Origin: Plasmopara viticola
Lineage: Eukaryota > Oomycota > Peronosporomycetes > Peronosporales > Peronosporaceae
NCBI GenBank assembly: GCA_001695595.3
Contig: MBPM02000019.1
Span: forward strand, 868,001-932,000
DNA length: 64,000 nucleotides
Direction of reading: 5' to 3'
Made by a program: the position numbers and the translations under genes. Shown piece after piece: positions 44,541 to 57,746 of the stretch. Below the pieces are notes generated by a model. It saw only the letters and a program-made list of their open reading frames with translations, was not told the DNA's origin and searched no databases. Numbering within the stretch: the first letter of the stretch is position 1; each line of letters starts with the position of its first letter.

Positions 44541-46929
44541 TTTTCTCACCCGATGTGAACTCTATCTGCTCGAAGAGGCTTTTGCCTTCGCTTTGCGAGG
44601 ATTACGGTGCCACATCGTCATACTCCAGATCTTTGTAGTCGGATCTTTGTCTCCGCGATGAGACAAATATAAATTGACGCGGACAATGCGTCTGGCGTTT
44701 AGCTGAGAGAAACTTCCCGCAGCGGAGAAGGTAGACGTGTCGGATCGAATTGTCGGATGACTTGCTTTCGGTGCAGGGAGTTCGGTCATCAGGCGGCTGT
44801 ATGCCACAAACAAGTACCCATAATCACGTGTCGCCTTCCAGTACTATCAGACCTCTGATGCAAAAAATGAAATTAGTAAATGCAAGGCATTGTACTGGCT
44901 AAAAGAAGGCTCAAGGTCTCTGACTGCGACTCTTAAGATTAGTTCATTGAACACACCTCATTTAACGGCGCAAAGCTTATTGTTTCAAGGCTAAAAAAAT
45001 CCACTGACCGTCGACCACTTCGTGCGCTTATAGCGCTAGTGGAAGCAAACTTCTTTGCACATCGGTTTTGTCGGTGCTTTAGCCTAAGATCCCCGCTCTT
45101 AGGATTTTGGCGATACTATTGACCGACTAAATCGATAGTAAGCCCTACTCCGTACTGCGACAAGAGTTGTCGCTTTTGTATGCGGCTGAAGGCAATCGTG
45201 ATAGCGATAGTTTCTCAGTTATCACAATTTACCGTGCGTTTGGGTGTAATCTGAGTCTTTAAGATAACGATGGCAATTAAGGTAATCAAGCATTGAATCG
45301 ATCACGACGCGAGTTAGTAGTTAACTCATCTTTTGCTTGGGGTGAGAGAGAGGCCTTACATCACATTGCCTGAAAGGCTTTTACAACATGGACTTTGCAG
45401 AGAGAAAGAGGTGTAAAATTGGTAAACTTGTTTGTTGACAAACAGTTAAGTCGATGCCAACACAGAACTTTATAACAGCACGCGGTCAGTTCAATTTTGT
45501 TCCTACATTTAGGCACGATGGTCAAAGATGGACTACTATTTTGTTTAGTTAAATACTCTCTACATACGTTAAGGGCAACTAAATGTTTCTAAAAGACGAG
45601 TCGGCGGTGAACAGGGAATCGTGCTCGATAAAGTATTCCATTAAGATGGGTATCATGAGATAAAGCAGTCGCGCAAAGGCTCGCCGACAAACATATGATA
45701 GTCAAGGAGTGGACCTCGGCTGACATTCGCGAAAAGCACCCGCCCATCGTGTGTAGGGAGTGAAATTTTTCGTTCATCCACAGCAATTTACCGAGCTTAA
45801 GCTTCCACCCACATTTAGTTACGAACGCATTGCGCTATCGCACTCGCAGACAACGCTTGCAAACGTTAAATTGCAAGTCCACCTTTTGAGGGTGTGTCGC
45901 TCATGCATCTTCCTAGTCTTTGAGAAAAACATATTCTACTTAAACTAAAGGTAAGAAATGCAAAGCTAGTGACCTTGACCACAGAAGCCATGCGAAGGCG
46001 ACGACGGAGACACGCTGTCACGATCAAAGAGCGTGAAATCAATGTCTGCGCCTTCGCAAAACAGTCCTGAAATAGACTTGATATCTTAAGAGCTTAGTGT
46101 GCGATATCGTACACGAGCTCGCACGCGTATTTCTTGGCACGATATAGATCGAAATGTAAACGTATCGACCTTGCACCTAATTTGTGACGCGGCAATAGCC
46201 CTTTTAAATTTGTTTGAAGGATTGACTTGTTCTCCAAAAGGTACCATGAGCAGGTTTTGTGCGCGAGAGTATCGCTTTGCAGTCGAGCTCAGGTCTCAGT
46301 ATGCTTTGAACAAGCTGAACGACGCTAGCTCATCTGCCCTGGGAATACATGGTGTCTTGACTTCATATTTGCAGCACTGTTTCAGAACAATCAACTAAAT
46401 TTAAGACTCCTATCAGACACTATTGGAAAGCAGCATCATCGCACAAACCGTCATCAGAGATCTCAGCGAAATCTGCTAAAAGTAGCTTGAGATACCCCAA
46501 GGCTTTAAAATTGCCCGTCACGTAGTAATTTATGTGCTGCGCCCGCTGTGCCGAATCTTTTGACGACATTTTTGTCATGCGGCTAATCCACATCAGACAC
46601 GTCTCTAGACTTATGCGCACAAAGCATCGGGATGACAACCTCATGAGGTGTATTTTCTCTGCATTGGGTTTTCCTTTGCTGTTATTATGTAAACCAGGAC
46701 AATGTATGTGCCAATTCGGGAAAGGTGGCTCATAATTCAAACCTAAGAAATCGTCTAAATTGCTTAAATGGTTTAGCTGGCAAATCATGTCTACAGGAAT
46801 TTGCTGTATTGATCCAGCCGTTGTCGTCTCCGTTGGAGGAAAATGCCACGCGGTCGGGATGTGATAAGCGCTAAGCAGTTTTCGATACCGGAAACAGAAG
46901 CGTACAAAGACACCAATCTTATCGCTACT
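44541..46929. other. Gene-free stretch
   Basis: Frames up to about 120 codons exist on both strands (for example 46420-46788 minus, 46099-46398 plus) but show no known motif. A separated inverted repeat TGCGAAGGCG / CGCCTTCGCA lies at 45991-46000 and 46049-46058. Confidence 0.4.
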
Positions 46930-47660
46930 TGATAACGCAAAACCAGCTTACGTCGTCCATGACGCAAGTGACTTCGTCATCGCTGAATTTTGATGTAGTA
47001 TAGTGACGACGACCACGCGTACGTCATGGGCCGACAGTCACCATGGACGTTATGCCTCCAAACAACTTATTTGGTGCAATACAAGGGACACCATGTCATG
47101 TGCTATGCTCTGAGTAAATTCCGCATGACCTTGGTGGAATGCCGACATTCCCGTCTACAGTGATCGTGTCCGCAGCGTAAGCGATCAAAGATTGTCAGCA
47201 TGTCTGGGTGGCTTTTATCACTTCGGATTACAACTTCGTGGTACACTACAAACCACTCTGGTGGCACCCAGATTGTGACTCACAAAAAAACTGTAATTTA
47301 TCATCTGACGCCGAGGATGATAAGAAATTGATTGCGCACTCTGTATGTCATCAGGCGTGAGCCTGAAAAGCTACTGCACTACATCTTTGCAGAATTACAG
47401 CAGCGTAACAACTGTTGCTAGACAATTGTGTTTGTCTATTATAAGACAACGGTGACAATGACGAATCGACTGCACACGGCCAAAAGCATTTTATCCAGCT
47501 CGCTCACAAGCTGCTTTTGCAAAGCATAGAAAGGCCGACGCTTAGCAATTTGTCGCAACATATGGTGCCGATCGACGAGCAAGGGTCAATGACAAACATC
47601 ATGACGCACCAGCGGGAGGTCATTTAAATCGCAGACAAACTTTCACAAACGGATCGCGCA
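46930..47660 (+). pseudogene. Decayed Ty3/Gypsy pol (RNase H to integrase finger)
   Basis: The plus strand reads PAYVVHDASDFVIAEF (RNase H entry DASDFAIG), then, after shifts, VAFITSDYNFVVHYKPLWW (end of RNase H, W-FxxYNFVVHYKPG) near 47205-47265. Near 47580-47650 is DKHHDAPAGGHLNRRQTF, the integrase finger H-D-xPxxGHLGRxKT. Broken by many stops. Confidence 0.8.
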
Positions 47661-49214
47661 GCTTTCAGAATATAAGGTTTAAGTTTTTCCGTATCTGTGA
47701 AGTTCTGTAGCCTATAAATCTAATTCACTCGTCACGGGCGTCGTGCACACTTATCGTACGTGTATATTAGTTCAGCAAAGCGTTCAATCTCATCTCAATC
47801 GCAGATTCAGCCACAGTGACTGACACGTGGATGACGGTATTTTAATGCACCATAGTCTGCCCAAGTCGATTGTCCCAAGCCGCAACCTTCGGTCTACATC
47901 AGCGTTTGAGAGATGATTTTCAGTATCATTGGGTACCAGGATGTCAACGACTCCACACCATAAACAACACAAAAAATAAATAGATATAGGATGAATGATG
48001 AAGCACGCTACGTCGAAAATTTTTATAGCATTGGTTTATTTCGCGCTAAATTGCGCCAAAAACGTATCGATGATTTTGTCTCAAGGTGGGGGCAAACCTC
48101 AATTAGTTGTGAGTCACCTCGCAGTTGCAGAAGGATTTGCTTGGGAGAAAGAGTAATAGAAAAATCAACTCACTACTGATGCGCTCGATGCAACGTATAC
48201 TTTTCTCATGTCCGGGTTAACACCCTACGAAGTAAGAAGAAAACACACTGACTTATTCAAACGAAAAAGACGAGACTAACGATTGTCTTGCTAGGTGCCT
48301 TCACTGGACTCCAAAGCTATGTTTGCTTGGGCGTCCGGGTCGATCAATATTGCTTCTCCAATTCGCAGGTTTTGCCTTCATTGTCTCCTTTTTTTAATCA
48401 CACCGCCCGCGTTGCATGCAATCTCTACTAACGTGATTGCGATTTTGAGAGGACACAATAAGAGTAAAAACATTTTCAAAAAGGATAATTAGTATTGAGT
48501 AGCTAAATTTTAGCCTAAAAACAATTACCAATGTTGATTTGCAACATTATTACCATCAGGATGATCACGATAAATATTGTCCACAATCTATTCCTCACGG
48601 AGCAAAACATGGTGATGGGCGCGCCATTCGCTTGTCGGTCGATTCGCCAATAGTGTCGTATAATGTAGCAGAGAGAAAGACGGTTTTCAATCTTACGTAC
48701 TCGGCGACGCGCTCTTTGACGATCGCCGATAATACTTAGCAATTAAAACTATTTGAGAATAGAAAAGGGAATATCAACTTCAGCGTTACTAAATTTTCTT
48801 CCACCATAGTGCAAATAGTGGGATAACAATCGCAATCGTTGAGTGTGGATTTTATCTATCGGCCCCGCACAGTCCTTTTACTGCATGAATAAGGTCGTGG
48901 CGCTGCGAGCGTTCTCAAAAAATGGCATGAACGTCATAATTTTATCAACGATCGGGTGTGGTCTTCCATTTTTGATCTGTACAAAATTTTACAATTGTGA
49001 CGGATTTGCAATTTGCACTCTCGTCAAGTGCTAAAAGAAAAGGGCAAATAGAGACACGCAAAGCACAGTCTCGCTGAGCAGCGCTCGCTTCCATTTCCAC
49101 TGCTCTGCAAGCCTTCGCCTCTCCTCTTCATCCATCATCACTAAGACAGTCGCAACGTTATCCACCTCGCATTTTTGACCTCAAAAGGTGAACTGTGATC
49201 CCCAGACGCAACGC
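47661..49214. other. Gene-free stretch with the CDK 5' region
   Basis: No supported gene. The last 150 bases are pyrimidine-rich (TCTCCTCTTCATCC and similar), as oomycete 5' leaders often are, and probably contain the CDK transcription start. Confidence 0.45.
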
Positions 49215-50205
49215 ATGGAAAACTACCAAAAGGTGGAAAAGGTCGGTGAAGGCACGTATGGCATCGTATACAAGGCGCGGGACCTCACCACGGGTCGCAT
49301 TGTGGCGCTCAAGAAGATCCGGTTGGAACCGGATGAAGAGGGCATCCCTTCCACTGCCATGCGCGAGATTTCGCTGCTCAAGGAGCTGTCGTCGCACCCG
49401 AACGTCGTGTACCTGTACGATGCCGTGTACCAAAAGAACAAGCTCTACCTCGTGTTTGAATTTGTCGAGCAAGACCTCAAGCGTTGCCTTGAAAAGTTGC
49501 CAGCTCGGATGGAGGTGTTTCAAGTCAAAAGCTATTTGTACCAACTTTTGGCAGGCATTGCCTTTTGCCACGCCAATCGCGTGTTGCACCGTGACCTCAA
49601 ACCCCAAAATTTGTTGATTGACCAGTATGGCAACCTCAAATTAGGCGATTTTGGACTTGCGAGGGAGTATGGCGTACCATTGCGACGGTATACGCACGAA
49701 GTCGTGACGCTGTGGTATCGAGCGCCCGAAGTGTTGTTAGGGACCAAGCATTACTCGACACCCGTGGATTCGTGGTCGATTGGATGCATTTTTGCCGAAA
49801 TGGTCAACAAACAGCCCCTGTTTCCAGGCGACTCTGAAATCGATGAACTCTTTCGCATCTTTCGCGTGCTTGGGACGCCAAACGAGACCCAATGGCCCGG
49901 CGTTTCGACGCTGCCAGACTACAAGACATCATTTCCACAATGGCGACCGCAACCGTTGTCAAAAGTTGTGCCACAATTGGATTGCGTGGGTGTCGACCTG
50001 CTCTCGGTGCGTTCACGTGATGTGATATTCGTGTCTGTCTCTTGAAACTCATGTTGTTGCCTACCAGCGTCTCCTGGCATACGACCCTAGCAGCCGCATC
50101 TCTGCTCGTGCAGCCATGGCGCACCCTTGGTTTGCTGATTTGCACCCCCAGTACGCGTCCTTTCGCAATCATGGCAACGGCAATGGCACGCAAACGTTCT
50201 TTTAA
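49215..50205 (+). CDS. Cyclin-dependent kinase, CDK1/CDC2-like, two exons
   Basis: A serine/threonine kinase that with a cyclin drives the cell cycle. Exons are 49215-50006 and 50068-50205 with a 61-nt GT-AG intron, giving 309 residues, the usual CDK1 length. I choose the ATG at [16 protein letters not shown]; an upstream GTG in frame is not needed. Present are the Gly-rich loop with the inhibitory Thr-Tyr pair (GEGTYG), VALKKIRL with the catalytic lysine, the cyclin-binding helix as PSTAMRE (PSTAIRE in classical CDK1), [21 protein letters not shown], the activating threonine in [20 protein letters not shown], and [20 protein letters not shown]. Exon 2 supplies [21 protein letters not shown]. 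All catalytic residues are intact. The C-terminus ends in a short Asn/Gly tail. Confidence 0.94.
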
Positions 50206-51694
50206 AGTGCAGGACGCAACCAAAGACTTTCGAATGATGCAATTGTCGTCCGAAGAAATGAGTCTCTTGATGCTCGTTGACATTTTAAACAATTGGGAAT
50301 GCTTACGGGATTATCTACGCGCCAATAGAGCAACACCAGCGGCATCTCGGTACTCATTCTCTCTAAAGTAGATAAAATTGTGCGTTGAATACAATAAGCG
50401 ATCCTTTCTGTAGTTTTTGTGAGATGGCAGATAAGTCTGTACATTTACAACACAAGATGCAAATCCCAGAAAGGCTCGAATATCGACAAATGGGTAATTT
50501 GCAATTGCGCCAAGATCGTTTCAATGGTGCCTGGCTTCATATTTATGTGTTTTATGGATGGATGGGTGGGTACGGTGTATGCAAAAGAAAATTAGTGCAG
50601 GACTCGGTTGTGTATGATGCAGTTCAGTATGCACGCTTGGTATATCAGTACTATGTGGTGGGCAAAATGATAAATGTTGGTTTATGTCGTCGAGAAGAAT
50701 GCGCTTCTCAGAACATCAACATACTGTGGAGGTGCTAGAGGAACCTATCGCACGACTCGTTTCGATTTTGATATTTCCCTTTTTTTGCTTTGCCTGAGCC
50801 TTCGTCTAAGTGTTATGTGAACAAAGCGCAGGTCTAATTGTTCAAGCTAATTATTTAGTAGTAGTTGGTGGGCATTTCTATCGCCGTTACAGCAATTTTG
50901 CAAGTGCTTTGTCGCTGACCAGCGTGTCTGTACATTGGTGCTGGCTTCACTTCATACTCATACCGACGATTTTTATGCGTATCATGCGTATCAAACAATG
51001 GATGAGAACAATTGACTTAGAATATCAGGTACCCATTACACTTCCAACATTAGCCTCATTTTGCGCACATAAATTGAAGTTCCACAATAGTTACTCTTCA
51101 CTTAGTTTTCAAATCTTTTGATTTTATTGATCTAAAGAAATTGCTTAGAGTAATTCTAATGTTTTAATTCAACTGATCTAGCGCCGGCAATTAGCCATAG
51201 TGCTTTGCTTCCTTTACGGAGTAAAGACAACATTTCAGACCCAGACATGCATTCCGATAATAACAATGCAAGTTCAACAAGCAGAATGCATCAGAAGAAT
51301 CCGTTCGTAGCAAGACACAATGAGCACGCTGCAATTCTAAATGTAGTGGAACGGAATTGTCGTTGATGGCTTTGTTAGCCATTCGCTTCCCACTTCTAGT
51401 TTTTACCGTTGTATACACACAGCGCACACAAAGTGGAATAGGACGTTGTATTTGGCACCAGAATTTGTAGGGTAGTCTCAATAAGATACGGGCTTTTGCT
51501 TTATGTAATAGAAGACATTTTTTTCTACCTCTAAGACCTAGCCCTACGAAAGTGGCTCAGTCAATAATTGCAATCCTAACTCTGTTAAAAGGTTTGTTTC
51601 GGTCCTGATTTTGAATACTGCAACCATAAATTGACTGCGTGTACACAATCCGTAAATGTTACTAAAAGCAAAGCTGGTGCGAAGAATGGATCCT
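50206..51694. other. Gene-free stretch after the CDK
   Basis: A plus-strand frame (ATG near 50424, to 50738) of about 104 codons is rich in aromatic residues and has no known motif; it may be chance. Otherwise nothing is supported. Confidence 0.4.
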
Positions 51695-52375
51695 ACGTTG
51701 ACCATGTCTATGTTTGACGCAAGGTCCCATTAATTCTGCAATCCACCTACACCAATCGTTTTGCCAACGAAGCATAAGAAAGCCGGTTGCTCTAAGGTTT
51801 ATACTACCAAAGTATCCTTTGTACTGTACTTTGCCGAGCCACCGTGGAATGACGGGATGGACGCCATCGTATCACTCGCCAATTTGTTCAAAAAAGCAAA
51901 GTGCGATCGCCTGAGAGCCGAAACCGATCTTTGGGAACGTTTCATCAAGCTATGCGCGTGTGCATCCTGACCATTATTCTCCTTGCTGGATTCAACCCTT
52001 GTATTGCACTCAACCTCAAGGGAGGAGAAACCAGAGACGCAGACAACATGAGGGAAGCCAGGACCTTCGAATGGTTGGGCAAGACTTACGGCCAAGTCAA
52101 GTCGATCGCTGATCGCTCTTATCAAGCGCTTGCATCCAGCCTTCACGAAGCAACTTCCAATGGAATTCATTTCGGTCCGGAAGGTATGGTTCACGCTCCC
52201 AAATTTTATCGCAACCCGACTCCCAAAGGCAAAATGCCAAAAGAAAAAACGGCGTAGGAAAATAGTACTCTAGTAGCCTTTCCTATAGAATGACATTATA
52301 TGATTGTCTTGCACACACAACAGATTATTGTAAAATTAATACTATTTAGTCTAAAATATTACCCTCCACACCGCA
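51695..52375 (+). repeat. Duplicated segment carrying a secreted-protein gene, copy B
   Basis: Partner of 34293-34960, same orientation, about 17.4 kb apart. Upstream flank, coding region and part of the 3' flank are conserved with several short insertions and deletions. Confidence 0.8.
51952..52257 (+). CDS. Small secreted protein, 101 residues, paralog B
   Basis: ATG at 51952 starts a signal peptide (MRVCILTIILLAGFNPCIAL; the next residues NLKGGE are the start of the mature part). The conserved core is DNMREARTFEWLGKTYGQVK, nearly the same as in paralog A. The C-terminal part differs: HEATSNGIHFGPEGMVHAPK followed by a Pro/Lys-rich tail (KGKMPKEKTA), about 15 residues longer than in paralog A. 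No RxLR-type motif and no cysteine in the mature part. No membrane helix after the signal, so the product should be exported. The stop TAG is at 52255-52257. The family is not known to me. Confidence 0.72.
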   Translation: MRVCILTIILLAGFNPCIALNLKGGETRDADNMREARTFEWLGKTYGQVKSIADRSYQALASSLHEATSNGIHFGPEGMVHAPKFYRNPTPKGKMPKEKTA

Positions 52376-55300
52376 TATTGTTACAACGCACGTCGAGGTG
52401 AAAGAATTTGTATGTTGTTGATGTGACATTACTACCAGGCATTAAATGCTTGTGAGTATCGACCACTTGGTGCTGACGAGTAGCCAGCATTGACAACTTA
52501 ATGGGAATTAGCTGCACTATCGTCGAGTGCGAACGATAGGCTCTGACCAAAACTTGTAATATACAATTGCTTCTTTTGTACCAACTTTTTCATTGTACAA
52601 ATTCAATTATTACTTTAAGTTGACAATTGGTGCTAAAACTAAATGTCAAATATAAAGTACACCATTTCCGAACAGCTGCGCTATCTTGCGTTTGATACAT
52701 GCGATCGCTATAACCTCAGTAAACTCAAATAGGAAGCTATCACAGTCCCTTTGTAATAAAACGATAAGATGTACTAAGCTTCCTTCTATATTAATTTTTT
52801 TGAGAAAGAATAGGTTGCTATAACAGATCATGCAGATCCTTACAAGATCTCTGAGCTCAGGCCCAACGAATCCTCCCAATGAGGCTGATTTAGGACAACC
52901 ACAGAGGATGTATTTGTGCTCTCAAGAGGATTTTTCAATTTCAAAACACCACCTTTAAAAATAGCTTTGGATTTTTTATATACAAAATTGTAGCTTCGAC
53001 ACCCTCGAAAATCGGATGATAGAAGCGCACTCGCAGAAACATGACGGATAAATAGTTGTGTCTATGCTTGAGACTTTTTAATCATTCGTGACACCCAGGG
53101 CTAGATTACGTGTCGCATCGCTGCTTTCTTCTTGCAACGCTATCCTCCCGATTATTGGTGGTACTTCGTGACTCACTTTGCGTTGTGATTCGCTGCCGGA
53201 TTAATAAAATCAACGGCTGTTGAATTTATTTTACTTACATGTAGTTTTGTTCTTGCGGATACGTTGTTTTCGCTTGCGAAACTTTGTTACTCACTCGTGG
53301 AATTTTTTTACCGATCAGCAAAACTATGCTTACCACATTTAGAGCGCTATCCTTACATATGCCAGTAAAGGTTCGTTACCCGCTATAAAAGTTTCAGGAA
53401 TATCAGTACTTCATTTCTTTGTGGAGACGTCATTTTATACAATAGATTTTATTCATTTGGGCGTGAAAAGGTTTTCTTTGCAAAGATCTGTACACACAAC
53501 GATGAGAAAATGACTCACCAAAGTTCTGTTGTAAAAACGTAAACAACTGGCATCATTTAGCTTACCCCTCCAAAAATTCCAGAGCTTGTGCTTTCCTCAT
53601 CACGGTATGCGTCATGTCAAAACTAAGAAAGTACTCCGTGCTGTCAATCTTCGATATATAAACAATTAAACTTTGACATTAGCGACGTTCGGAGCAAACC
53701 AATCATCTGGACAATATAACCTGTCTTCTTCCCGTTGATCTTTCTCAGAGCATCGGTAAGTGCATCTTGATTTCAAATGACTCATTGTTCGCAAACTGTC
53801 GGCTCTAATGAGCAGCAAAAGTCGCAAAGGTATGGCGTATTTCACAGGCTGACCGCAAGCGTCTGCTAGTGTGAAATTTCGCAACGCTAAAGTTACCGAG
53901 ACTTGTAAGCGGTCTTGTACAACCAGTACATCTCTTCTACTTTCTTCTTCAAGAGCTGTCAAGCTCTTAGTGGATTAGACAGGGTTGAGTGTATCACATC
54001 ATGAGAAATTTCTCCCAGTACTGGTAAATAGCCTTTTCCTGACTCTGATGGCGCCCATCATTTTACGAATCTTTGAGAGAAACCAGGAATCAGTGAGTCG
54101 GCTTTCTTAGAAAAAGACGAATCAAGTGCCTTTTATTACCGCAGTCAAAGCAGAGGATATTCCTCTCCTAAGTTTATTCTTACTGGATATGAGGCAGTGG
54201 GTCCGCGGCCAAAGAATTGCACGTCCACGGCGTACAGAGGGGGAACAAGTTTTGCAACTTTCATCTCTTTCGAAACAATTTAAAACTGATATTTTATCGT
54301 CACTACCTGTTCTCAAAAGAGTTGAGTGCAAAGCGTGTCTGCCCTCCAGCGTTCATGTGGACAGCCATCTTGACTTGTTTGGGAAGAGATACACCACTAA
54401 TGGAGGTAGTCTTCCTCTATTATTCCTGCATGTACTCGCTTCTTTATGTGTTTTCAGATAGGATATGGCAAAGCACAACATTTGCCGTAGAGAAATACGC
54501 TTTCATCGGTATTCTTTAGGCACAAAACACTTGTATAACGTAAGAGTGGTCAGATCTCTTATGTTAAAAAATTAAGCAAAACGCGCTCCCGATCAGCTGT
54601 TACAATGATCGCTTTAGTGGTCATCACACTCACGGTTGATCGCCTCAGTGACCATCGCTTCCTATGTAAGTTTTTCCGGCGTTAACATCAATATGCCTTC
54701 ACCAATGATCGATTGAGGTCTGCGCTGCCCAAGCTCTAGCGCGTAAGCTTTGCTCGCAAAGCTCAAATGTCGTGCAGTATTTCAGCTGGAGAGCTTCAAA
54801 TGTAGCCGCCTCTTTACGATGAAACACTCGGAATTTCATTTGAGTAGCGCAAATTGTGATGATTTCAAACAGCACATTGCACAGAGAAGGCGTGCAGGAA
54901 AGTATGTGATCTATAGGTGAACGACGGTTTAGTAATTCTCGGTCTAGAGATCAAAGTATAAAATAGACAGAATTATATACATACATCTGGGTATTGATGT
55001 GTCATGTCTTGCCTTAAACTTTGATTAGAAGTTATTTCGCTACTGCAGTAATGACAAGGACCCCATCTCATATTTGTAGCGCAAATTGAAGTAATCTCGA
55101 TCGGGCGTCTGTCGTGCACCAGAAGATAAACAAAGTGGCTGTTTCAAGGAAAACAAAGCTTCCATGCAATAGGCGCGACGTCACAAGCTCCCATGTGGGT
55201 GAATTCTGTGCAGGCAGGATGCTTTTTAAGCAGTTGATGAAGAATTATACGTTTCTAGGCTATCTGTTGCGGGATCGCGTGTTGCGCTTTCTTAGACTTC

Positions 55301-56414
55301 AACATCGATATCGTCCATCGAAGACCACCGTGACCAATGTGACCTAGTCGAAGGTGCCAGAGGTACGACATGGTGCATCATTCGACGTCTTTTGCTTGAT
55401 GACGAGCTTTGCCGGAGCTACAGTCAAATTTTAGCTACTTTTCTCGTGTGGAAAGGATCTTTCCATTGGATTAAAACCGAAACGTCTCCCCAATCACGAC
55501 AGCGTTCTGGACCTTGAAGCCGCTCAGCGCGATGGCGCCGCCTAGCTGTTTAGCATGTTCTTAATGTCCTATTAAGTTTCAATACCTTTATAGAAGCTTT
55601 GATTTCTGAAACTGTGCGAAGTGAGTAAAAAAGTTTTTGCGCTGATAAAATGCATAGACATTCTCAGAGAGCACGGCGATTGCCAAGTTGGGCGAAAATT
55701 TTATTGTTTATAAGTTTTCACGATCGATCCTGTATCGCATCCTAATTTTAGCGAGCTATGCTACCCGAAATTCTTGCAGTTTCGCCGTAAAACCGCAATT
55801 TTTCTGTCTCAGCTTTGTCATCGAACAAGTTGTTCAAAACGGCATCTTTCGCCTCCTCTCAGGATTGGTAATGCGGGCCTCACAATACTTGCGTCGCTGA
55901 ACTCTTCTTTGCCTTCCACTGTCAAAAAAAACCGCCGCCCTTGCGTGGCGCGTAAATCTTGCGGCCACTTCCTCGTCTGCCCTTGATCCGTGCATCATTG
56001 TCTGTGGCTCGAAACGCTTTCTCACTTGCTTCCTTCTTCAATAGACATCGCATGGCATCATTTTCAACGGCAACAAAGTTACCAATTATTCTATATATAC
56101 CCCGTAATAATTTCTTGCAAACATTAAAGTCGTATTTTATAAGAGCGAACGCTAACACGACAGGTGGTATCTCATCAAATATGCTTAAGCGATGATCATT
56201 CGACCATGCGCTGCATTTTCTGCCAACTCCTATTTTTTAGATACGAGGAAATGTCTTCTTTTCTTTGAACGTACTTTGCATTGACACGTTAGCTTGAATA
56301 AGCGGATGTTTACATTATCTTAAGTGCGCGAAAAGATCGACGTAACTGAGACGCGCAGCGGATGATCCGAGTATCCCCGAGAGCAAGCGCCCAAGATGCT
56401 CGTGTGTCGACTAC
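52376..56414. other. Long gene-poor stretch
   Basis: A minus-strand frame at 53666-53962 (98 codons, no ATG, but opening after a TTGACAG that could be a splice acceptor) has a protein-like composition and no known match. No other candidate stands out. The 38-bp repeat at 55548-55585 is listed separately. Confidence 0.4.
55548..55585 (+). repeat. 38-bp direct repeat, copy 1
   Basis: GTTTAGCATGTTCTTAATG followed by TCCTATTAAGTTTCAATAC. It recurs at 59644-59681 with one difference; the bases on both sides are unrelated. It may be a piece of an LTR or another dispersed repeat. Confidence 0.85.
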
Positions 56415-56657
56415 GTGGATGACGACCTCATTGAGTCACCACTCAAGATCAAGTCAATCCCTGCCCAGAAAGGAAAGTACTCCTTGCCGGTACCACTTCC
56501 TGAGCCTAAATGCGGGCAGGTGCACTCAACGGATGTGACGTGTAACGACCCATGTCTGTACATCAAGTTGGTGAACGGTCACTGCGTGCTGGTCCTGATC
56601 TACGTGGAGTCAAAGCGGATTTGTTCTAGAGCCTGGCGAAACTCGGCCATGAACTGA
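56415..56657 (+). pseudogene. Possible Ty1/Copia reverse transcriptase fragment
   Basis: The frame holds DVTCNDPCLYIKLVNGHCVL followed by VLIYVESK. Copia reverse transcriptase has DPCLYxKxxxGxxVLVLIYVDD at its catalytic site; here the DD is replaced and the rest is lost. The match is short but specific in spacing. Considered a broken fragment. Confidence 0.45.
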
Positions 56658-57746
56658 ATTCTTCACTTGAAAAACCTGAAATGAATTCAATTCTTGACTA
56701 GCAATACTCTGAAGGGAATTGGCAACAGCGGCGAGAAATCGAAGCAGGACTGCACTTTGAGGATTAACGTAACTGATGTGCCTCTTTTCTTGATTTAGCG
56801 ACTTACTTCGCTACAGCAATTAGCCGGGGATAGATGTCTGATATTCACAATAGGGGCGTTTAGCCGGTGAGATCGAAAATGTCGATCAAGTAACCTCTTT
56901 TTCAGTGCTGCAATTGGTAGTCGATACGTTCTTATCGATGCTAGGGAAAAGAGAGTTTAGCCAACTTTTTGACAGCTGTTATCCCTACGTCCAGCAGCTC
57001 TGGTGGATTCGCGTCGTTCCATCATTAGTAAATTTTCTCACGCGTTTTATGAAATGACCCGTCACATACGACATTGCATTATCGTCGTGTTCAGCACGCG
57101 ATTACAAAGTATCCTTGTCTCTACAACTCACATTGAGAGTTCGGGCTCGTCGTCGATTGATTTGTCGAACGTCACCCTCAAAGTATATGCTCTGCGAGTG
57201 GCCGGTCATTTTTTAAATACTTATTCCCTAATTAATTTTTCTCTATCTAATACTATGTCAAGTATGCAAAGTCTTTGTAATTGTGAAGAAATTACGGCGT
57301 TACTATTCAGTTGTCTTTGGATTTTCCGTCAAAGCCTTCTTCGCCCGAGTGGCTCTTTCGTCCGACTTTAATGTGTGATATTCGATCCACCAGGACGAAT
57401 GGCACCAAACCCGTCTTCGTCACTACAAACAGAAACAACAGGTGAACGGCGCGGATCGCGCTTTTGCGCGATAAATCGATTGAGTTTCTGCCCTATCAGC
57501 TTTGGATGGTAGGATATGGGCCTACATGCTCTGCATCGCCGCAATCTACTTCTGTTTCCGAGTTATTACGAGAAGTACCTTGCGTTCTTCGCTTCCCGCC
57601 AGTGTTGACAATTAAAATATATTATTATGTCAGATACAAACCACCCTTAAATTTTAGAAGAAATGCTAGGAATGTGACGCGACATGAACGCACCAAGCGG
57701 ATGAATGACAAAATCCGTCCACTCCATTGATAAACGATCGAAGTGT
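56658..57746. other. Gene-free stretch
   Basis: Frames at 57003-57371 and 57464-57730 have no recognised motif. No other structure seen. Confidence 0.4.

Noticed and set aside
49195..49617. 140-codon frame overlapping the CDK gene
   Set aside because: It is a shifted-frame shadow of the kinase exon.
34568..52257. RxLR or Crinkler effector motifs in the secreted proteins
   Set aside because: Neither protein has RxLR, dEER, LFLAK or HVLVxxP; only the signal peptide and family core are present.
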